Of a stretch of DNA of 64,000 nucleotides, positions 1 to 8,613 are shown in pieces. Under the pieces are notes generated by a model. It saw nothing but the letters and a program-made list of their open reading frames with translations. It was not told the origin of the DNA and did no database searches. The translations under genes and the position numbers were made by a program. The stretch is from Granulicella sp. WH15. Lineage in GTDB: Bacteria; Acidobacteriota; Terriglobia; Terriglobales; Acidobacteriaceae. Each line of letters starts with the position of its first letter. The stretch's first letter is position 1. Where the stretch lies: the NCBI RefSeq assembly GCF_009914315.1, contig NZ_CP042596.1, positions 1,550,001 through 1,614,000 of the forward strand, written 5' to 3'.

Positions 1-585
1 CTGGGTCGAAAAGCCCTTTACGCCTGCGTGTGCCAATATGGCTGGAAGCGAGGCGGGGAAGCCGAAGCAGTCAGGCAGCATGTACTCGTTGCTGGCTTTG
101 CCGAACTCATGCCGATAGTAGGTATTGCCGTAGAGCACCTGGCGAAAGATACCCTCCGCCGTGGGCAGGTTGACATCGCCCTCTTCGACCGACGAACCTG
201 CCGGGAACCACTGGCCTTTGGCGACGTATCCTTTGAGGCGGGCATAGTCGTCCGGGTAGTACTCCTTCATGAGCCGGTAGCGATTGGAGCCGGTCCAGTT
301 GAAGACGTAGTGCGGATACTTATCCATGTAGTCGAAGTTGACGCGCATGGTCTTCAAGAGATATTCGCTGATGACCTGCGGAAACTCCCAGCGCCACTGC
401 GTGTCGAGGTGAGCGTAGGGAACGACATACAGCGTAGGCGTCTTGGTGATGTCGGGCGCTTGCATCGTCTGAGCCCGGGTTGCGGTTGCGGCAAGCGCCA
501 GCGAAAGAGGGACATAAAAACACGCGCGATGGCCGCTGCGTCGTAATACTCTTGCCGAGAAGCTATGTGGCCGCCTCTTCCTCAT
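1..585 (-). CDS. GH38 alpha-mannosidase, N-terminal part (runs off window)
   Basis: Open frame from ATG at 585 to the window edge (195 codons, no stop). Residues 1-40 are a basic then hydrophobic signal peptide. The mature start has the GH38 signature PYAHLDTQWRWEF, whose His-x-Asp binds the catalytic zinc, and near residue 175 PDCFGFPASLPAI, where the Asp matches the family nucleophile. Family members hydrolyse alpha-mannosides and are about 800-1,100 residues long, so most of the gene is missing only because of the window. A GGAGA ribosome site precedes the ATG. The LacI-type gene upstream on the same strand and an operator at 644-657 suggest sugar-controlled expression in the periplasm or outside the cell. 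Confidence 0.88.
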   Translation of the reverse strand, partial: MRKRRPHSFSARVLRRSGHRACFYVPLSLALAATATRAQTMQAPDITKTPTLYVVPYAHLDTQWRWEFPQVISEYLLKTMRVNFDYMDKYPHYVFNWTGSNRYRLMKEYYPDDYARLKGYVAKGQWFPAGSSVEEGDVNLPTAEGIFRQVLYGNTYYRHEFGKASNEYMLPDCFGFPASLPAILAHAGVKGFSTQ

Positions 586-643
586 CTTTTCGTCTCCTTC
601 GAGCGACGTTGTATCGTTTTTTCAGGCTGTTTGAGCCTTAGCG

Positions 644-657
644 TGATAACGATACCA
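644..657. promoter_or_regulatory. LacI-type operator upstream of GH38 gene
   Basis: TGATAACGATACCA is a near-perfect palindrome with the central CG typical of LacI-family sites. Its half CGATACCACG (650-659) recurs at 736-745, and a related inverted half CGTTGTATCG lies at 606-615. It lies about 60 bases before the GH38 start codon, suitable for repression by the adjacent regulator. Confidence 0.6.
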
Positions 658-757
658 CGAATGTAGAGCAATAATCTTTGGGGAGCAGGGAAGCTCCGGA
701 AGGTGCCTGATACGTCTGTTGTGACCGATAAACATCGATACCACGGTGGTACTTTTC

Positions 758-1846
758 TCAAGTCTTCATGTTGATCGGATGGCTGCCGCAGGACTGACGC
801 ACAATCAGACGAGCGGGCAGGACGATCTTGGCTGGAGTCGTGTTCTGGTCCATCTTCTTCGCGGAAGTCGTCTGTGCCTGAAGAGCATGGATGCGCTGGA
901 GAAGCAGGCCCATAGCACGTTGCGCAAGCTCAACAGGGGACTGTGCCACGGTCGTAAGCGCGGGCCGAATGACGCTGGACAGATCGAAATCGTCAAAGCC
1001 CGCCAGGGCGACCTGTTCCGGAATCTTGATATTGCGTTCGGTGAGCGCCTGCAGAACGAATATGGATGTCCGATGATTCAGCGCAAAGATTGCCGTGGGC
1101 GCGTTCTTCCCGGTGAGCACCTTGCCGAGCCAGCTCCGCACGTCGTCAAGGGTCAGGAGCCCTAGTCCGATCTGCGGCTTCAGCGTTGCTTTCTGCATCC
1201 CATATTGGTAGCCCTGAATGCGCTCGTATATGGTGTAGACCTCCTGGTCGTAACCGGCGCAGGCGATATGTTTGTGGCCATGCGCGATCAGGTGTTCGAC
1301 TGCCTCCTGTGCGCCTGCGCGATTCTCTATAACGACGGAGTCCGTTTCCAGGCCGGGCAGGGGGCGATCAAAGGCGACGATCGGTAGACCGGAGCTCTGC
1401 AACCGGCCCAGGCGCTCATCTCCCTGCCTGGTGGAGCTGACGATCAACAACCCCGAGACCATACGGCTTGCCATCAGCTCCGCTTGCTGAACCTCAAGGT
1501 CGGCATCTCGCTCGGAGGCAACGATCAACGTCATCAGATCGTGCTGCCGTGCCATGTGTTGTACGGTATGCGCGCAGGAGGCGAAAAAACTATCCGACAG
1601 GTCGGGCACGATCAGGCCGATCATGCGTGCCCGCTGCCCCTTCAGCAACCGCGCGGCTTCGTTCTGTTGGTATCCGAGCGCGGCAATTGCCAATTCTACC
1701 TTCTTGCGTGTCGCCGGTCGGACGGAGGGGTGATGATTGATAACCCGCGATACTGTCATCAATCCGACGCGTGCCAGCTTCGCTACTTCGCGAATCGTGG
1801 GAACACGCTCTGTGTGTTGTCGCTTCACGCCATCAGAATACGGCAT
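758..1846 (-). CDS. LacI family transcriptional regulator
   Basis: A 362-residue protein of usual LacI/GalR length. Residues 16-40 form the helix-turn-helix (TIREVAKLARVGLMTVSRV), followed by the hinge helix region and a periplasmic-binding-protein-like sensor domain with the family phrases IGLIVPDLSD, VVIENRAGAQ and LAGFDDFD. It probably represses the GH38 gene, which follows on the same strand after 172 bases, and itself, since a 14-bp LacI-type palindrome lies at 1900-1913 upstream of its start. A GTG a few codons downstream is an alternative start because no strong ribosome site precedes the ATG. The effector sugar cannot be read from sequence. Confidence 0.93.
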   Translation of the reverse strand: MPYSDGVKRQHTERVPTIREVAKLARVGLMTVSRVINHHPSVRPATRKKVELAIAALGYQQNEAARLLKGQRARMIGLIVPDLSDSFFASCAHTVQHMARQHDLMTLIVASERDADLEVQQAELMASRMVSGLLIVSSTRQGDERLGRLQSSGLPIVAFDRPLPGLETDSVVIENRAGAQEAVEHLIAHGHKHIACAGYDQEVYTIYERIQGYQYGMQKATLKPQIGLGLLTLDDVRSWLGKVLTGKNAPTAIFALNHRTSIFVLQALTERNIKIPEQVALAGFDDFDLSSVIRPALTTVAQSPVELAQRAMGLLLQRIHALQAQTTSAKKMDQNTTPAKIVLPARLIVRQSCGSHPINMKT

Positions 1847-1899
1847 CCGGCGGATGGGCTCCCTCTCACTAACGATTGTTCCGGTATTGCGTTATATTG

Positions 1900-1913
1900 T
1901 GGCAACGATGCCA
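1900..1913. promoter_or_regulatory. LacI-type operator upstream of regulator
   Basis: TGGCAACGATGCCA has arms TGGCA/TGCCA around the ACGA centre, matching LacI-family operator architecture. It lies 54 bases upstream of the LacI start and suggests autoregulation. The remaining intergenic DNA to 2182 holds no credible gene and must contain the divergent promoter of the peroxidase operon. Confidence 0.6.
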
Positions 1914-2182
1914 AAACAAATTTCACATAACAGATCTCAGTTTGGCTTTGCTAACTGCATTTATCCATAACTGCTAAATTTTATGGGATGCCGAATTGTT
2001 GGTACGTTCCAGATCGATGCGGAAACGATCAATGCCGATTTGTCAGCGTTTCTTAAGAGATTAGGGTATCGGCTTGTCGTCAAGGAATGGTGGGCAGTTC
2101 TAAGCCTGCTATTTCCTGGTGTTGCCGGGGGCTCGATGCGATACTAGTGGGAACATAGACGCAGACTAAGATTGTTGAAGAC

Positions 2183-3268
2183 ATGGATACTCCCAGCGAG
2201 CTTAACGAGGTTGTTCTTCCGCAGAATGTGGTTGGTCCGCTCACGCGGTCGGCGATCTTTCTGGTGCTGCGAATCCGTCAGGACGAGGATGCTTACACGA
2301 GTCTGCGCGAGTTTTGTGCAGGGCTCTCCGGGTTGATTCGCGCGGTGGAGTTTCGCGATGTAGAGGCTGGCCTTACCTGCGTTGCCGGATTCGGATCGGA
2401 TGCCTGGGACAAGCTCTTCGGAGTGCCGCGTCCTGCCGAGCTTCATCCTTTCAGGGAGATTCATTCCGGAGGACGACATGCCGTCTCCACACCGGGAGAC
2501 ATTCTCTTCCACATTCGTGCCAAACGCATGGATCTGTGCTTCGAACTGGCCACGCAGATCATGAATAGCATTGGGGATGTGGTCTCCGTGGCCGACGAGG
2601 TGCATGGCTTCCGCTATTTCGATGATCGCGATGTAATGGGGTTCGTCGATGGCACGGAGAATCCGCGAGGAGATGTCGCGCGCGAGGCGGCCATTGTCGG
2701 CGGTGAAGATCCGGCCTTTGCAGGCGGCAGCTATGTCATCGTCCAGAAGTATCTTCACGACTTGAAGGCGTGGAATACGCTTCCAGTGGAGATGCAGGAA
2801 AAGATCATCGGTCGTCGAAAGCTCTCGGACGTGGAGTTGAGCGACGCGGACAAGCCTGCCTATGCTCACAATGCGCTCACGAATATCGAAGAGAACGGGC
2901 GTCAACTGCAGATCCTGAGGGACAACATGCCTTTCGGGCGTCCGGGCCATGGCGAGTTTGGAACATACTTTATCGGCTACAGCCGCACGCCACGGATCAC
3001 AGAGACCATGCTCGAGAACATGTTCATCGGGCGTCCGCCCGGAACATATGACCGTCTGCTCGACTTCAGCCACCCCGTGACGGGTAGTCTGTTCTTCGTG
3101 CCTACAGGGACATTTCTCGACAATGTTTCCACCGATGCACCGACCGTCTCACAGAGCGCAGAAACTTCATCAGCCGAGCCACCTTCGTCCGCGCCCGCAT
3201 CCAAGCCGGTTGCCGGATACGACACATCACTCAAGATAGGATCACTCAAGGGAGAGAAAGATGAATAA
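2183..3268 (+). CDS. DyP-type heme peroxidase, encapsulin cargo
   Basis: A 361-residue dye-decolourising peroxidase that uses H2O2 to oxidise dyes and phenolic substrates. It shows the distal heme motif GFVDGTENP (Asp catalytic), the proximal region AYAHNALTNIEENG and RDNMPFG supplying the Arg, as in YfeX-like class members. After the catalytic domain a Ser/Pro/Ala-rich linker (about residues 310-345) leads to a C-terminal SLKIGSLKG tail. That tail is the known encapsulin targeting peptide. The gene overlaps the encapsulin gene by 8 bases, so cargo and shell are translationally coupled. The protein is therefore expected inside a protein nanocompartment in the cytoplasm. Confidence 0.95.
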   Translation: MDTPSELNEVVLPQNVVGPLTRSAIFLVLRIRQDEDAYTSLREFCAGLSGLIRAVEFRDVEAGLTCVAGFGSDAWDKLFGVPRPAELHPFREIHSGGRHAVSTPGDILFHIRAKRMDLCFELATQIMNSIGDVVSVADEVHGFRYFDDRDVMGFVDGTENPRGDVAREAAIVGGEDPAFAGGSYVIVQKYLHDLKAWNTLPVEMQEKIIGRRKLSDVELSDADKPAYAHNALTNIEENGRQLQILRDNMPFGRPGHGEFGTYFIGYSRTPRITETMLENMFIGRPPGTYDRLLDFSHPVTGSLFFVPTGTFLDNVSTDAPTVSQSAETSSAEPPSSAPASKPVAGYDTSLKIGSLKGEKDE

Positions 3269-4082
3269 CCTCCACCGGGAACTTGCACCGATTTCTGACT
3301 CAGCATGGGCGCAGATTGAGGAAGAGACAACCAGAACTCTGAAGCGTTATCTGGCCGGACGACGTATCGTGGATGTTCCTTCGCCGGAAGGGATCGCTTT
3401 GCCCGGAGTTGGGACGGGGCATCTTAAGTCAATCTCCGCTCCGGCAGAGGGTATCCTCGCAAGGCAACGCGAGGTGAAGCCGCTGGTAGAGCTGCGGGTT
3501 CCGTTTGAGCTGTCGCGTCAGACCATCGACGATGTGGAACGCGGTTCCGACGACTCCGACTGGCAGCCTGCGAAGGACGCCGCGAAGAAGCTGGCCTTTG
3601 CGGAAGATCGGGCGATCTTCAACGGATACCAGGACGCGGGTATCCAGGGTATTCGGGAGGGTACCAGCAATCCCATCGAGACTCTGCCTGCGGATGTGCG
3701 GGATTATCCGGATGCGGTTGCCCATGCGCTGAGCCAACTGCGGCTGGTGGGCGTCAATGGACCCTACTCGGTGGTGCTGGGTGCCGACGAATATACTGCG
3801 CTCGCCGAAACCCGCGATCACGGATATCCCGTGCTTGAGCACGTAAAGCGCATCGTGGATGGCAACCTGATATGGGCACCTGCGATTGAAGGCGCGTTTG
3901 TTCTGACAACCCGGGGTGGTGACTTCGAACTCAACATCGGGCAGGATGTTTCGATCGGCTATCTCAGCCATACCGATTCTGCCGTACAACTGTATCTTCA
4001 GGAGTCGTTCGTCTTCCGGGTGCTCACTACCGAAGCTGGGGTTGCGTTATCGCCGTCACAAAAAACTTCTCAAGATAAGTAA
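3261..4082 (+). CDS. Family 1 encapsulin nanocompartment shell protein
   Basis: A 273-residue member of the linocin M18/encapsulin family, with the HK97-like shell fold. Typical phrases are NNLHRELAPISDSAW at the N-terminus, RRIVDVPSPEG, and WQPAKDAAKKLAFAEDRAIFNG mid-protein; the length fits the family. Shells of this type self-assemble into icosahedral compartments that dock cargo through a C-terminal peptide, here supplied by the preceding DyP peroxidase. The ATG lies inside the last codons of the peroxidase gene (ATGAATAA) with GGGAGAG upstream, so the start is well supported. Confidence 0.96.
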   Translation: MNNLHRELAPISDSAWAQIEEETTRTLKRYLAGRRIVDVPSPEGIALPGVGTGHLKSISAPAEGILARQREVKPLVELRVPFELSRQTIDDVERGSDDSDWQPAKDAAKKLAFAEDRAIFNGYQDAGIQGIREGTSNPIETLPADVRDYPDAVAHALSQLRLVGVNGPYSVVLGADEYTALAETRDHGYPVLEHVKRIVDGNLIWAPAIEGAFVLTTRGGDFELNIGQDVSIGYLSHTDSAVQLYLQESFVFRVLTTEAGVALSPSQKTSQDK

Positions 4083-4147
4083 ATCTCTGAGACGGTAGCT
4101 TCGTTCCATCAGAGGCCAGGTGTTTGCAGGACGCAGGTGCATCGTGA

Positions 4148-6832
4148 GTGGAGGCAGTGGGAGGCAGTTGTGTTTCATGCTGTCCGGTGAACGGCTATCA
4201 TGAAGGCGTGCGTGCTCATCTTGCCAGCCTCGTAGAGGAGTTCCGTCGGCACGCCGCGGAGATAGCGGTGGTGGAGCATCGCGGCAATCGACGCTACGCC
4301 ACGACGTACAGCGGGTTGGCCGAGTTGGCTGGGCGGTTTGCCGCCGAGCTTGAAAGACGCGGGATCACAGCGGGGGAACGTGTCGTGCTGTGGGGGGAGA
4401 ACTCGGCGGAGTGGATCGGTGCCTTCTTTGGCTGTCTGCTGCGTGGAGTGGTCGTAGTCCCGCTCGATGCAACCGGATCAACTGAGTTTGCTGAGCGTGT
4501 GGTAAAGGATGTTGGCGCGAAGCTAATCGTTGGCGACCGAAGCCTGTTGTATTCCCTTGCGGTTGAAGTGCCGCAGTTGCTGCTCTCCGGGATGATGGCG
4601 CAGATGCCTGCAGAGCCGCTATTCGCCGTAAGTGATGCTGTCACCTCACAGTCAGCGTTTCAGATTGTCTTCACCTCCGGCACGACATCCGAGCCAAAGG
4701 GCATTGTTCATACGCACCGCAACGTGCTCACAAGCCTGCAACCGATTGAGAACGAGATTGCGAAGTATCGGAAGTACGAGCGGTGGGTGCATCCGCTGCG
4801 GTTTTTGCATGTCCTTCCTCTGAGCCATGTCTTCGGGCAATTCATGGGACTGTGGGTGCCTCCGTTGTTGGCCTCAGAGGTTCACTTCGGCAGACAGCTC
4901 GATCCGGTTCGGATGACGGAGTTGATACGAGAGGAGCGCATCTCGGTGCTGGTGGCGGTGCCGCGAGTGTTGCAGCTTCTTCGAGTGCATCTGCTGGGCC
5001 GATTCGCGCATCTGGCCGATGAGCTGGAGCAGGCGAAGGGGCTTTCGATATGGAAGCGTTGGTGGCGTTTCCGGCAGGTGCACCGTGCGTTGGGATGGAA
5101 GTTCTGGGCAGCGATCTCGGGCGGAGCGTCACTGCCGGCAGAGCTTGAAGGCTTCTGGAGTGGGCTTGGTTTCGCGCTGATTCAGGGCTATGGCATGACG
5201 GAGACGGCTGCGCTGGTGACGTTGAATCATCCGTTTCACATCGGACGCGGGACCATAGGGAAGGCCCTCCCGGGGCGGGAGGTGCGGATCAGCGACGAGG
5301 GCGAGATCTTGGTGCGCGGTGACATGCTGGCTGCGGCGACGTGGCAGAACGGAGCGATGAGTCTGCGCGTAGGGGAGTGGCTGGCCACGGGCGACCTTGC
5401 GGCGCAGGATGCGTCCGGTGAGCTGCGGTTTCTCGGCAGAAGAGGCGATGTGATTGTCACGAGTGCCGGGTTGAATGTGCATCCTGCCGACCTCGAAGAG
5501 GCAATGACGAAGCAGCCGGGCGTGCGCGGATGCGTGGTGGTTCCGTGCGAACTGGCGGGAGGTGCGGAGCCGGTAGCGGTTGTGCTCTTTTCGGGAGGCG
5601 AGCAAGAGCTGCAGGCCGCAGTCAGTCAGGCAAACCAGGGACTGGCCGAGTATCAGAAGATCCGCCGCGTGCTGAAGTGGCAGGAGCCGCAGTTTCCATA
5701 TACCTCGACGGGAAAGCTGTTGCGCAGGAGGATGGGGCAGTGGGCTTGCTCGATGCTTGCGAGACAACAGAGCGGAGCTTCAGCGGACACAAGGGAAGGG
5801 GACATGCTGCTGAAGATGATTGCGGAGGTGACAGGCGAACATCTCTCGAACGGTCCTGATCACCTGCGGCTATCGGAGGATCTGCATCTGGATAGCCTTG
5901 GGCGCGTGCAGTTGCAGTCGGCACTAGAGCCGCGGCTGGGGCTGGAGCTCGAGGACGATGCGATTGCCACGGTACAGACACTGGGCGAGCTTCGAGCGGT
6001 GATCGAGAAGGGTGCTGCGTCGGAGTTGCCATTGCAAGCGAGCAGCAGCGCAGCGTATGGTCCTCCAGCCGCACCGTCCCCAGCCAAAGCGACAGAGGTG
6101 CTGCCTCGGTCGCAGATGGAGACCGCAGTGTCCGAGCATTGGTATCCTAGATGGCCGTGGACATGGCCGATTCAGGCCATTCGCGTTGTGTTTGTCGAAG
6201 TTGTGATGAGGCCTCTGGTCTGGTTGCTGGCTGCGCCGCGGGTGGTGCGGCCAACAGGGGGACTACCACAAGGGCCAGTGCTGGTGATTGCGAATCATGT
6301 GACCGCATACGATGGAGCGTTGATCCTGTATGCCTTGCCGGGGAGGCTGCGGCGTCGTGTGGCGATTGCAATGTCGGGTGAGATGCTGCTGAGCTTTCGG
6401 CGGGGGAGAGGCCAGCGGAGTGCGCTGCGCAACCTGCTGGCGCCAGTGGCGTACTGGCTGGTAACAGCGTTGTTCAATGTCTTTCCATTGCCTCGGCTGC
6501 GTGGGTTTCGCAGGAGCTTTGCGCACGCGGGCGAGGCGATGGATCGGGGATACTCTGTGCTGATCTTTCCGGAAGGAACCCGAAGCCAGGATGGGAAGCT
6601 GCATCCATTCCGGCCGGGTATTGGACTGCTGGCTGAGGAGTCGCGCGTGCCGGTAGTGCCGGTGGCGCTGATCGGGCTCGGTGCGCTGCGAACGGAGAAG
6701 GCTCAGTGGTTTCGCTCAGGGCGCTTGGAAGTACGCATTGGCGAAGCCACTCCTGTGGTAGAGGAGACAGGCCCCACGGAACTGACCGTAAAGCTCGAGG
6801 AGAGCGTCAGGCGGCTTCAGTCCGAAGCGTAA
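4148..6832 (+). CDS. Fused acyl-AMP ligase / acyl carrier / PlsC acyltransferase
   Basis: An 894-residue three-domain protein. Residues about 20-520 are an AMP-binding ligase (FTSGTTSEPKG near 174, then QGYGMTE and TGDLAAQD). Residues about 555-640 are a carrier domain with LDSLGRVQL, where Ser is the phosphopantetheine site. Residues about 690-890 are a PlsC-type acyltransferase with NHVTAYD (HX4D) and FPEGTRSQDG. By family knowledge it activates a fatty acid, holds it on the carrier and transfers it to a lysophospholipid, as in Aas-like enzymes. Starts: GTG at 4148 is used; GTG at 4187 is possible. Its 3' end overlaps the convergent hydrolase gene by 16 bases. Confidence 0.88.
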   Translation: MEAVGGSCVSCCPVNGYHEGVRAHLASLVEEFRRHAAEIAVVEHRGNRRYATTYSGLAELAGRFAAELERRGITAGERVVLWGENSAEWIGAFFGCLLRGVVVVPLDATGSTEFAERVVKDVGAKLIVGDRSLLYSLAVEVPQLLLSGMMAQMPAEPLFAVSDAVTSQSAFQIVFTSGTTSEPKGIVHTHRNVLTSLQPIENEIAKYRKYERWVHPLRFLHVLPLSHVFGQFMGLWVPPLLASEVHFGRQLDPVRMTELIREERISVLVAVPRVLQLLRVHLLGRFAHLADELEQAKGLSIWKRWWRFRQVHRALGWKFWAAISGGASLPAELEGFWSGLGFALIQGYGMTETAALVTLNHPFHIGRGTIGKALPGREVRISDEGEILVRGDMLAAATWQNGAMSLRVGEWLATGDLAAQDASGELRFLGRRGDVIVTSAGLNVHPADLEEAMTKQPGVRGCVVVPCELAGGAEPVAVVLFSGGEQELQAAVSQANQGLAEYQKIRRVLKWQEPQFPYTSTGKLLRRRMGQWACSMLARQQSGASADTREGDMLLKMIAEVTGEHLSNGPDHLRLSEDLHLDSLGRVQLQSALEPRLGLELEDDAIATVQTLGELRAVIEKGAASELPLQASSSAAYGPPAAPSPAKATEVLPRSQMETAVSEHWYPRWPWTWPIQAIRVVFVEVVMRPLVWLLAAPRVVRPTGGLPQGPVLVIANHVTAYDGALILYALPGRLRRRVAIAMSGEMLLSFRRGRGQRSALRNLLAPVAYWLVTALFNVFPLPRLRGFRRSFAHAGEAMDRGYSVLIFPEGTRSQDGKLHPFRPGIGLLAEESRVPVVPVALIGLGALRTEKAQWFRSGRLEVRIGEATPVVEETGPTELTVKLEESVRRLQSEA

Positions 6833-7863
6833 GATGATTTGCTCAGCTGCGACTGCTCCACACACCATCGCACAGCCGCCGCTACTTCCACTGGACGCTC
6901 CAAGTGCAGCCAGTGCCCGGTCTCCGGCAAGATCGTGTGCTCTGTCTTGAGTAGCCCTGTCAGCCAACCATAACGTTCGCGCAGCTCGTCTTCTGTCGCA
7001 GAAGAGGCTGAGAGAATGGCGACCGGCAGCTCCGTTGGCAGCAGGATGTGGTCTGCTGAGTTGGCATAGGCAGGCAGAGCCTCCAGCGTATCGGCCATCG
7101 CGCGAAAGTTGTGGGGGCGGCTCCAATGCGCCGCAATCACCGGCCACAGCTCCTTGGGTAGTTTGCCTACCTCGCCTGTCAGTCGCTCGAGCGTCGTGGC
7201 GGCGCGTCCCGCAGCGCGACGGCCGATGAGCCTCGCAAACGGTTGGCTTCCGCTCAACAGCAGAGCAAGCGCCGCGCGCACGATTCCAAACTCTGCGAGC
7301 CAGGCCCCGCGTCGCGAGAGTTGCACACCAACTTGTAGCCGGTGTTGGTCGGCAGAGGAGCAGTCCGACCAGGTCGAGAGCGATACTGGATCCACCAGAA
7401 CCAGACCGGCGACCAGCTCTGGATGATGCCGCGTGAACGCGAGCAGAAGCAATGCTCCGAACGAGTGCCCGACTAGCACGACGGGCTCGCCACCACCTGC
7501 CCAGGCAACAACGCCGTGTACATCCTCAAGCATCTGAGCAAGAGATGGAGGCGACGTACGCGGAGAACTCCAGCCCAGCCCCGCTCTGTCGTAACTGACG
7601 GAACTCACAAAGGAAGTCACCAGCGGTTGTACGCGCGCCCAGCTTGCCGAACTCGCTGCCAGCCCTGCTTCGAAGACCACCGCAGGTTGCCCGTCTCCCC
7701 GCCGAACGACATGGAGATGCCGGTCGCCGCGTGGGAGCAACAAGCCTGCGGGAGGATATCGTCGAGCATCCCGCCTGAGACCGGCTCGCTGTAAGATCCA
7801 TCCCACTCCTGCTACGGCAACAAGCACAGCGGCCAGTGTCGCCGCGACCCACTCAATCCGCAA
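6817..7863 (-). CDS. Alpha/beta hydrolase, membrane-anchored
   Basis: 348 residues with an N-terminal hydrophobic segment (about 5-25), then an alpha/beta hydrolase fold: nucleophile elbow GHSFGALLLL, oxyanion region VVFEAGLA, and a C-terminal ETGHWLH His. The start is a TTG preceded by GGGAG and overlaps the upstream membrane-protein gene by 11 bases, so the two are translationally coupled. It is the last gene of a three-gene minus-strand operon. An esterase or lipase role at the membrane is likely; the substrate is unknown. The neighbouring acyltransferase fusion hints at lipid metabolism, which is inference only. Confidence 0.85.
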   Translation of the reverse strand: MRIEWVAATLAAVLVAVAGVGWILQRAGLRRDARRYPPAGLLLPRGDRHLHVVRRGDGQPAVVFEAGLAASSASWARVQPLVTSFVSSVSYDRAGLGWSSPRTSPPSLAQMLEDVHGVVAWAGGGEPVVLVGHSFGALLLLAFTRHHPELVAGLVLVDPVSLSTWSDCSSADQHRLQVGVQLSRRGAWLAEFGIVRAALALLLSGSQPFARLIGRRAAGRAATTLERLTGEVGKLPKELWPVIAAHWSRPHNFRAMADTLEALPAYANSADHILLPTELPVAILSASSATEDELRERYGWLTGLLKTEHTILPETGHWLHLERPVEVAAAVRWCVEQSQLSKSSYASD

Positions 7864-8596
7864 CGATCGACTCTCCCGGCAGAATGGGGCGCGTGCGCGG
7901 CAACAGACCTGCGGCAGCTGCCAAGCCGACGGCTAGCAGCACGACGCAATACACGACAATCTCTGTCACATCCGATGTATGGGAACGTGGCAGTGTCTTC
8001 CAAAGGATAAGCAGTACAGCCTGGGCTAACGTGACTGACCACACGGTTCCATAGAAATAACGCCGCTCCCAACCTTCGCCTTTGGTCGAGCGGCGTACGC
8101 GCGGCAGCACACCTGCCGCTCCCAGCAGCACGATCAACGCCAGCACCGGTGTGTACACATGCGCATAGATCTGCTGCATGTACCAATGTCCTGTCGTAAC
8201 GGCGATGATAAGACCAAGCAGATTCATCAACGCAAAGTTGAGCGCGGCATTCCAACCGAAGGTATAGCAGACGCGCCGGTAGAGCGGATTCGGGCGATCT
8301 TCGGTAAAGCGCAGGATGTACGGCCCCGGCTCTGCGCCTGGGAGCCGCCCGCGCAACGCCGCAATGCCTGTCCCGATCAGCACGACGATGAGCCACAGGA
8401 TGTTCCAGCGATTCCCACGGCCAGCGAATAGATCGAAGACCAGTGGTCCGGGCGCAAGGAAGAATACAAAGATCCAGAGCGGCCAGTGCGCCGCACGATA
8501 GATGCGTGTATTGCTCTCACGCATCTTGCGCTGATGGGCATATTCGACGCGACGCAGGGTTGTCATAGTCTTCATACGATCATTGCACGATTTCAT
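7853..8596 (-). CDS. Polytopic membrane protein of unknown function
   Basis: I do not recognise the family. About 247 residues with roughly six hydrophobic segments, for example PLWIFVFFLAPGPLVFDLF, ILWLIVVLIGTGIAAL, LNFALMNLLGLIIAV, VLALIVLLGAAGVL, VTLAQAVLLILW and VVYCVVLLAVGLAAAAGLL. A cytoplasmic basic N-terminus is rich in Arg. An in-frame TTG at 8617 overlaps the upstream hydrolase stop (TTGA), so the true start may lie there or at ATG 8596 or 8575. It is sandwiched between two alpha/beta hydrolase genes in one operon, so it may be their membrane partner. Confidence 0.75.
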   Translation of the reverse strand: MKSCNDRMKTMTTLRRVEYAHQRKMRESNTRIYRAAHWPLWIFVFFLAPGPLVFDLFAGRGNRWNILWLIVVLIGTGIAALRGRLPGAEPGPYILRFTEDRPNPLYRRVCYTFGWNAALNFALMNLLGLIIAVTTGHWYMQQIYAHVYTPVLALIVLLGAAGVLPRVRRSTKGEGWERRYFYGTVWSVTLAQAVLLILWKTLPRSHTSDVTEIVVYCVVLLAVGLAAAAGLLPRTRPILPGESIVAD

Positions 8597-8613
8597 AACA
8601 GGAGTAGCTGTTT

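Noticed and set aside
2144..3073. Long minus-strand open frame opposite the DyP gene
   Set aside because: It mirrors the peroxidase coding strand; no ribosome site and no domain resemblance.
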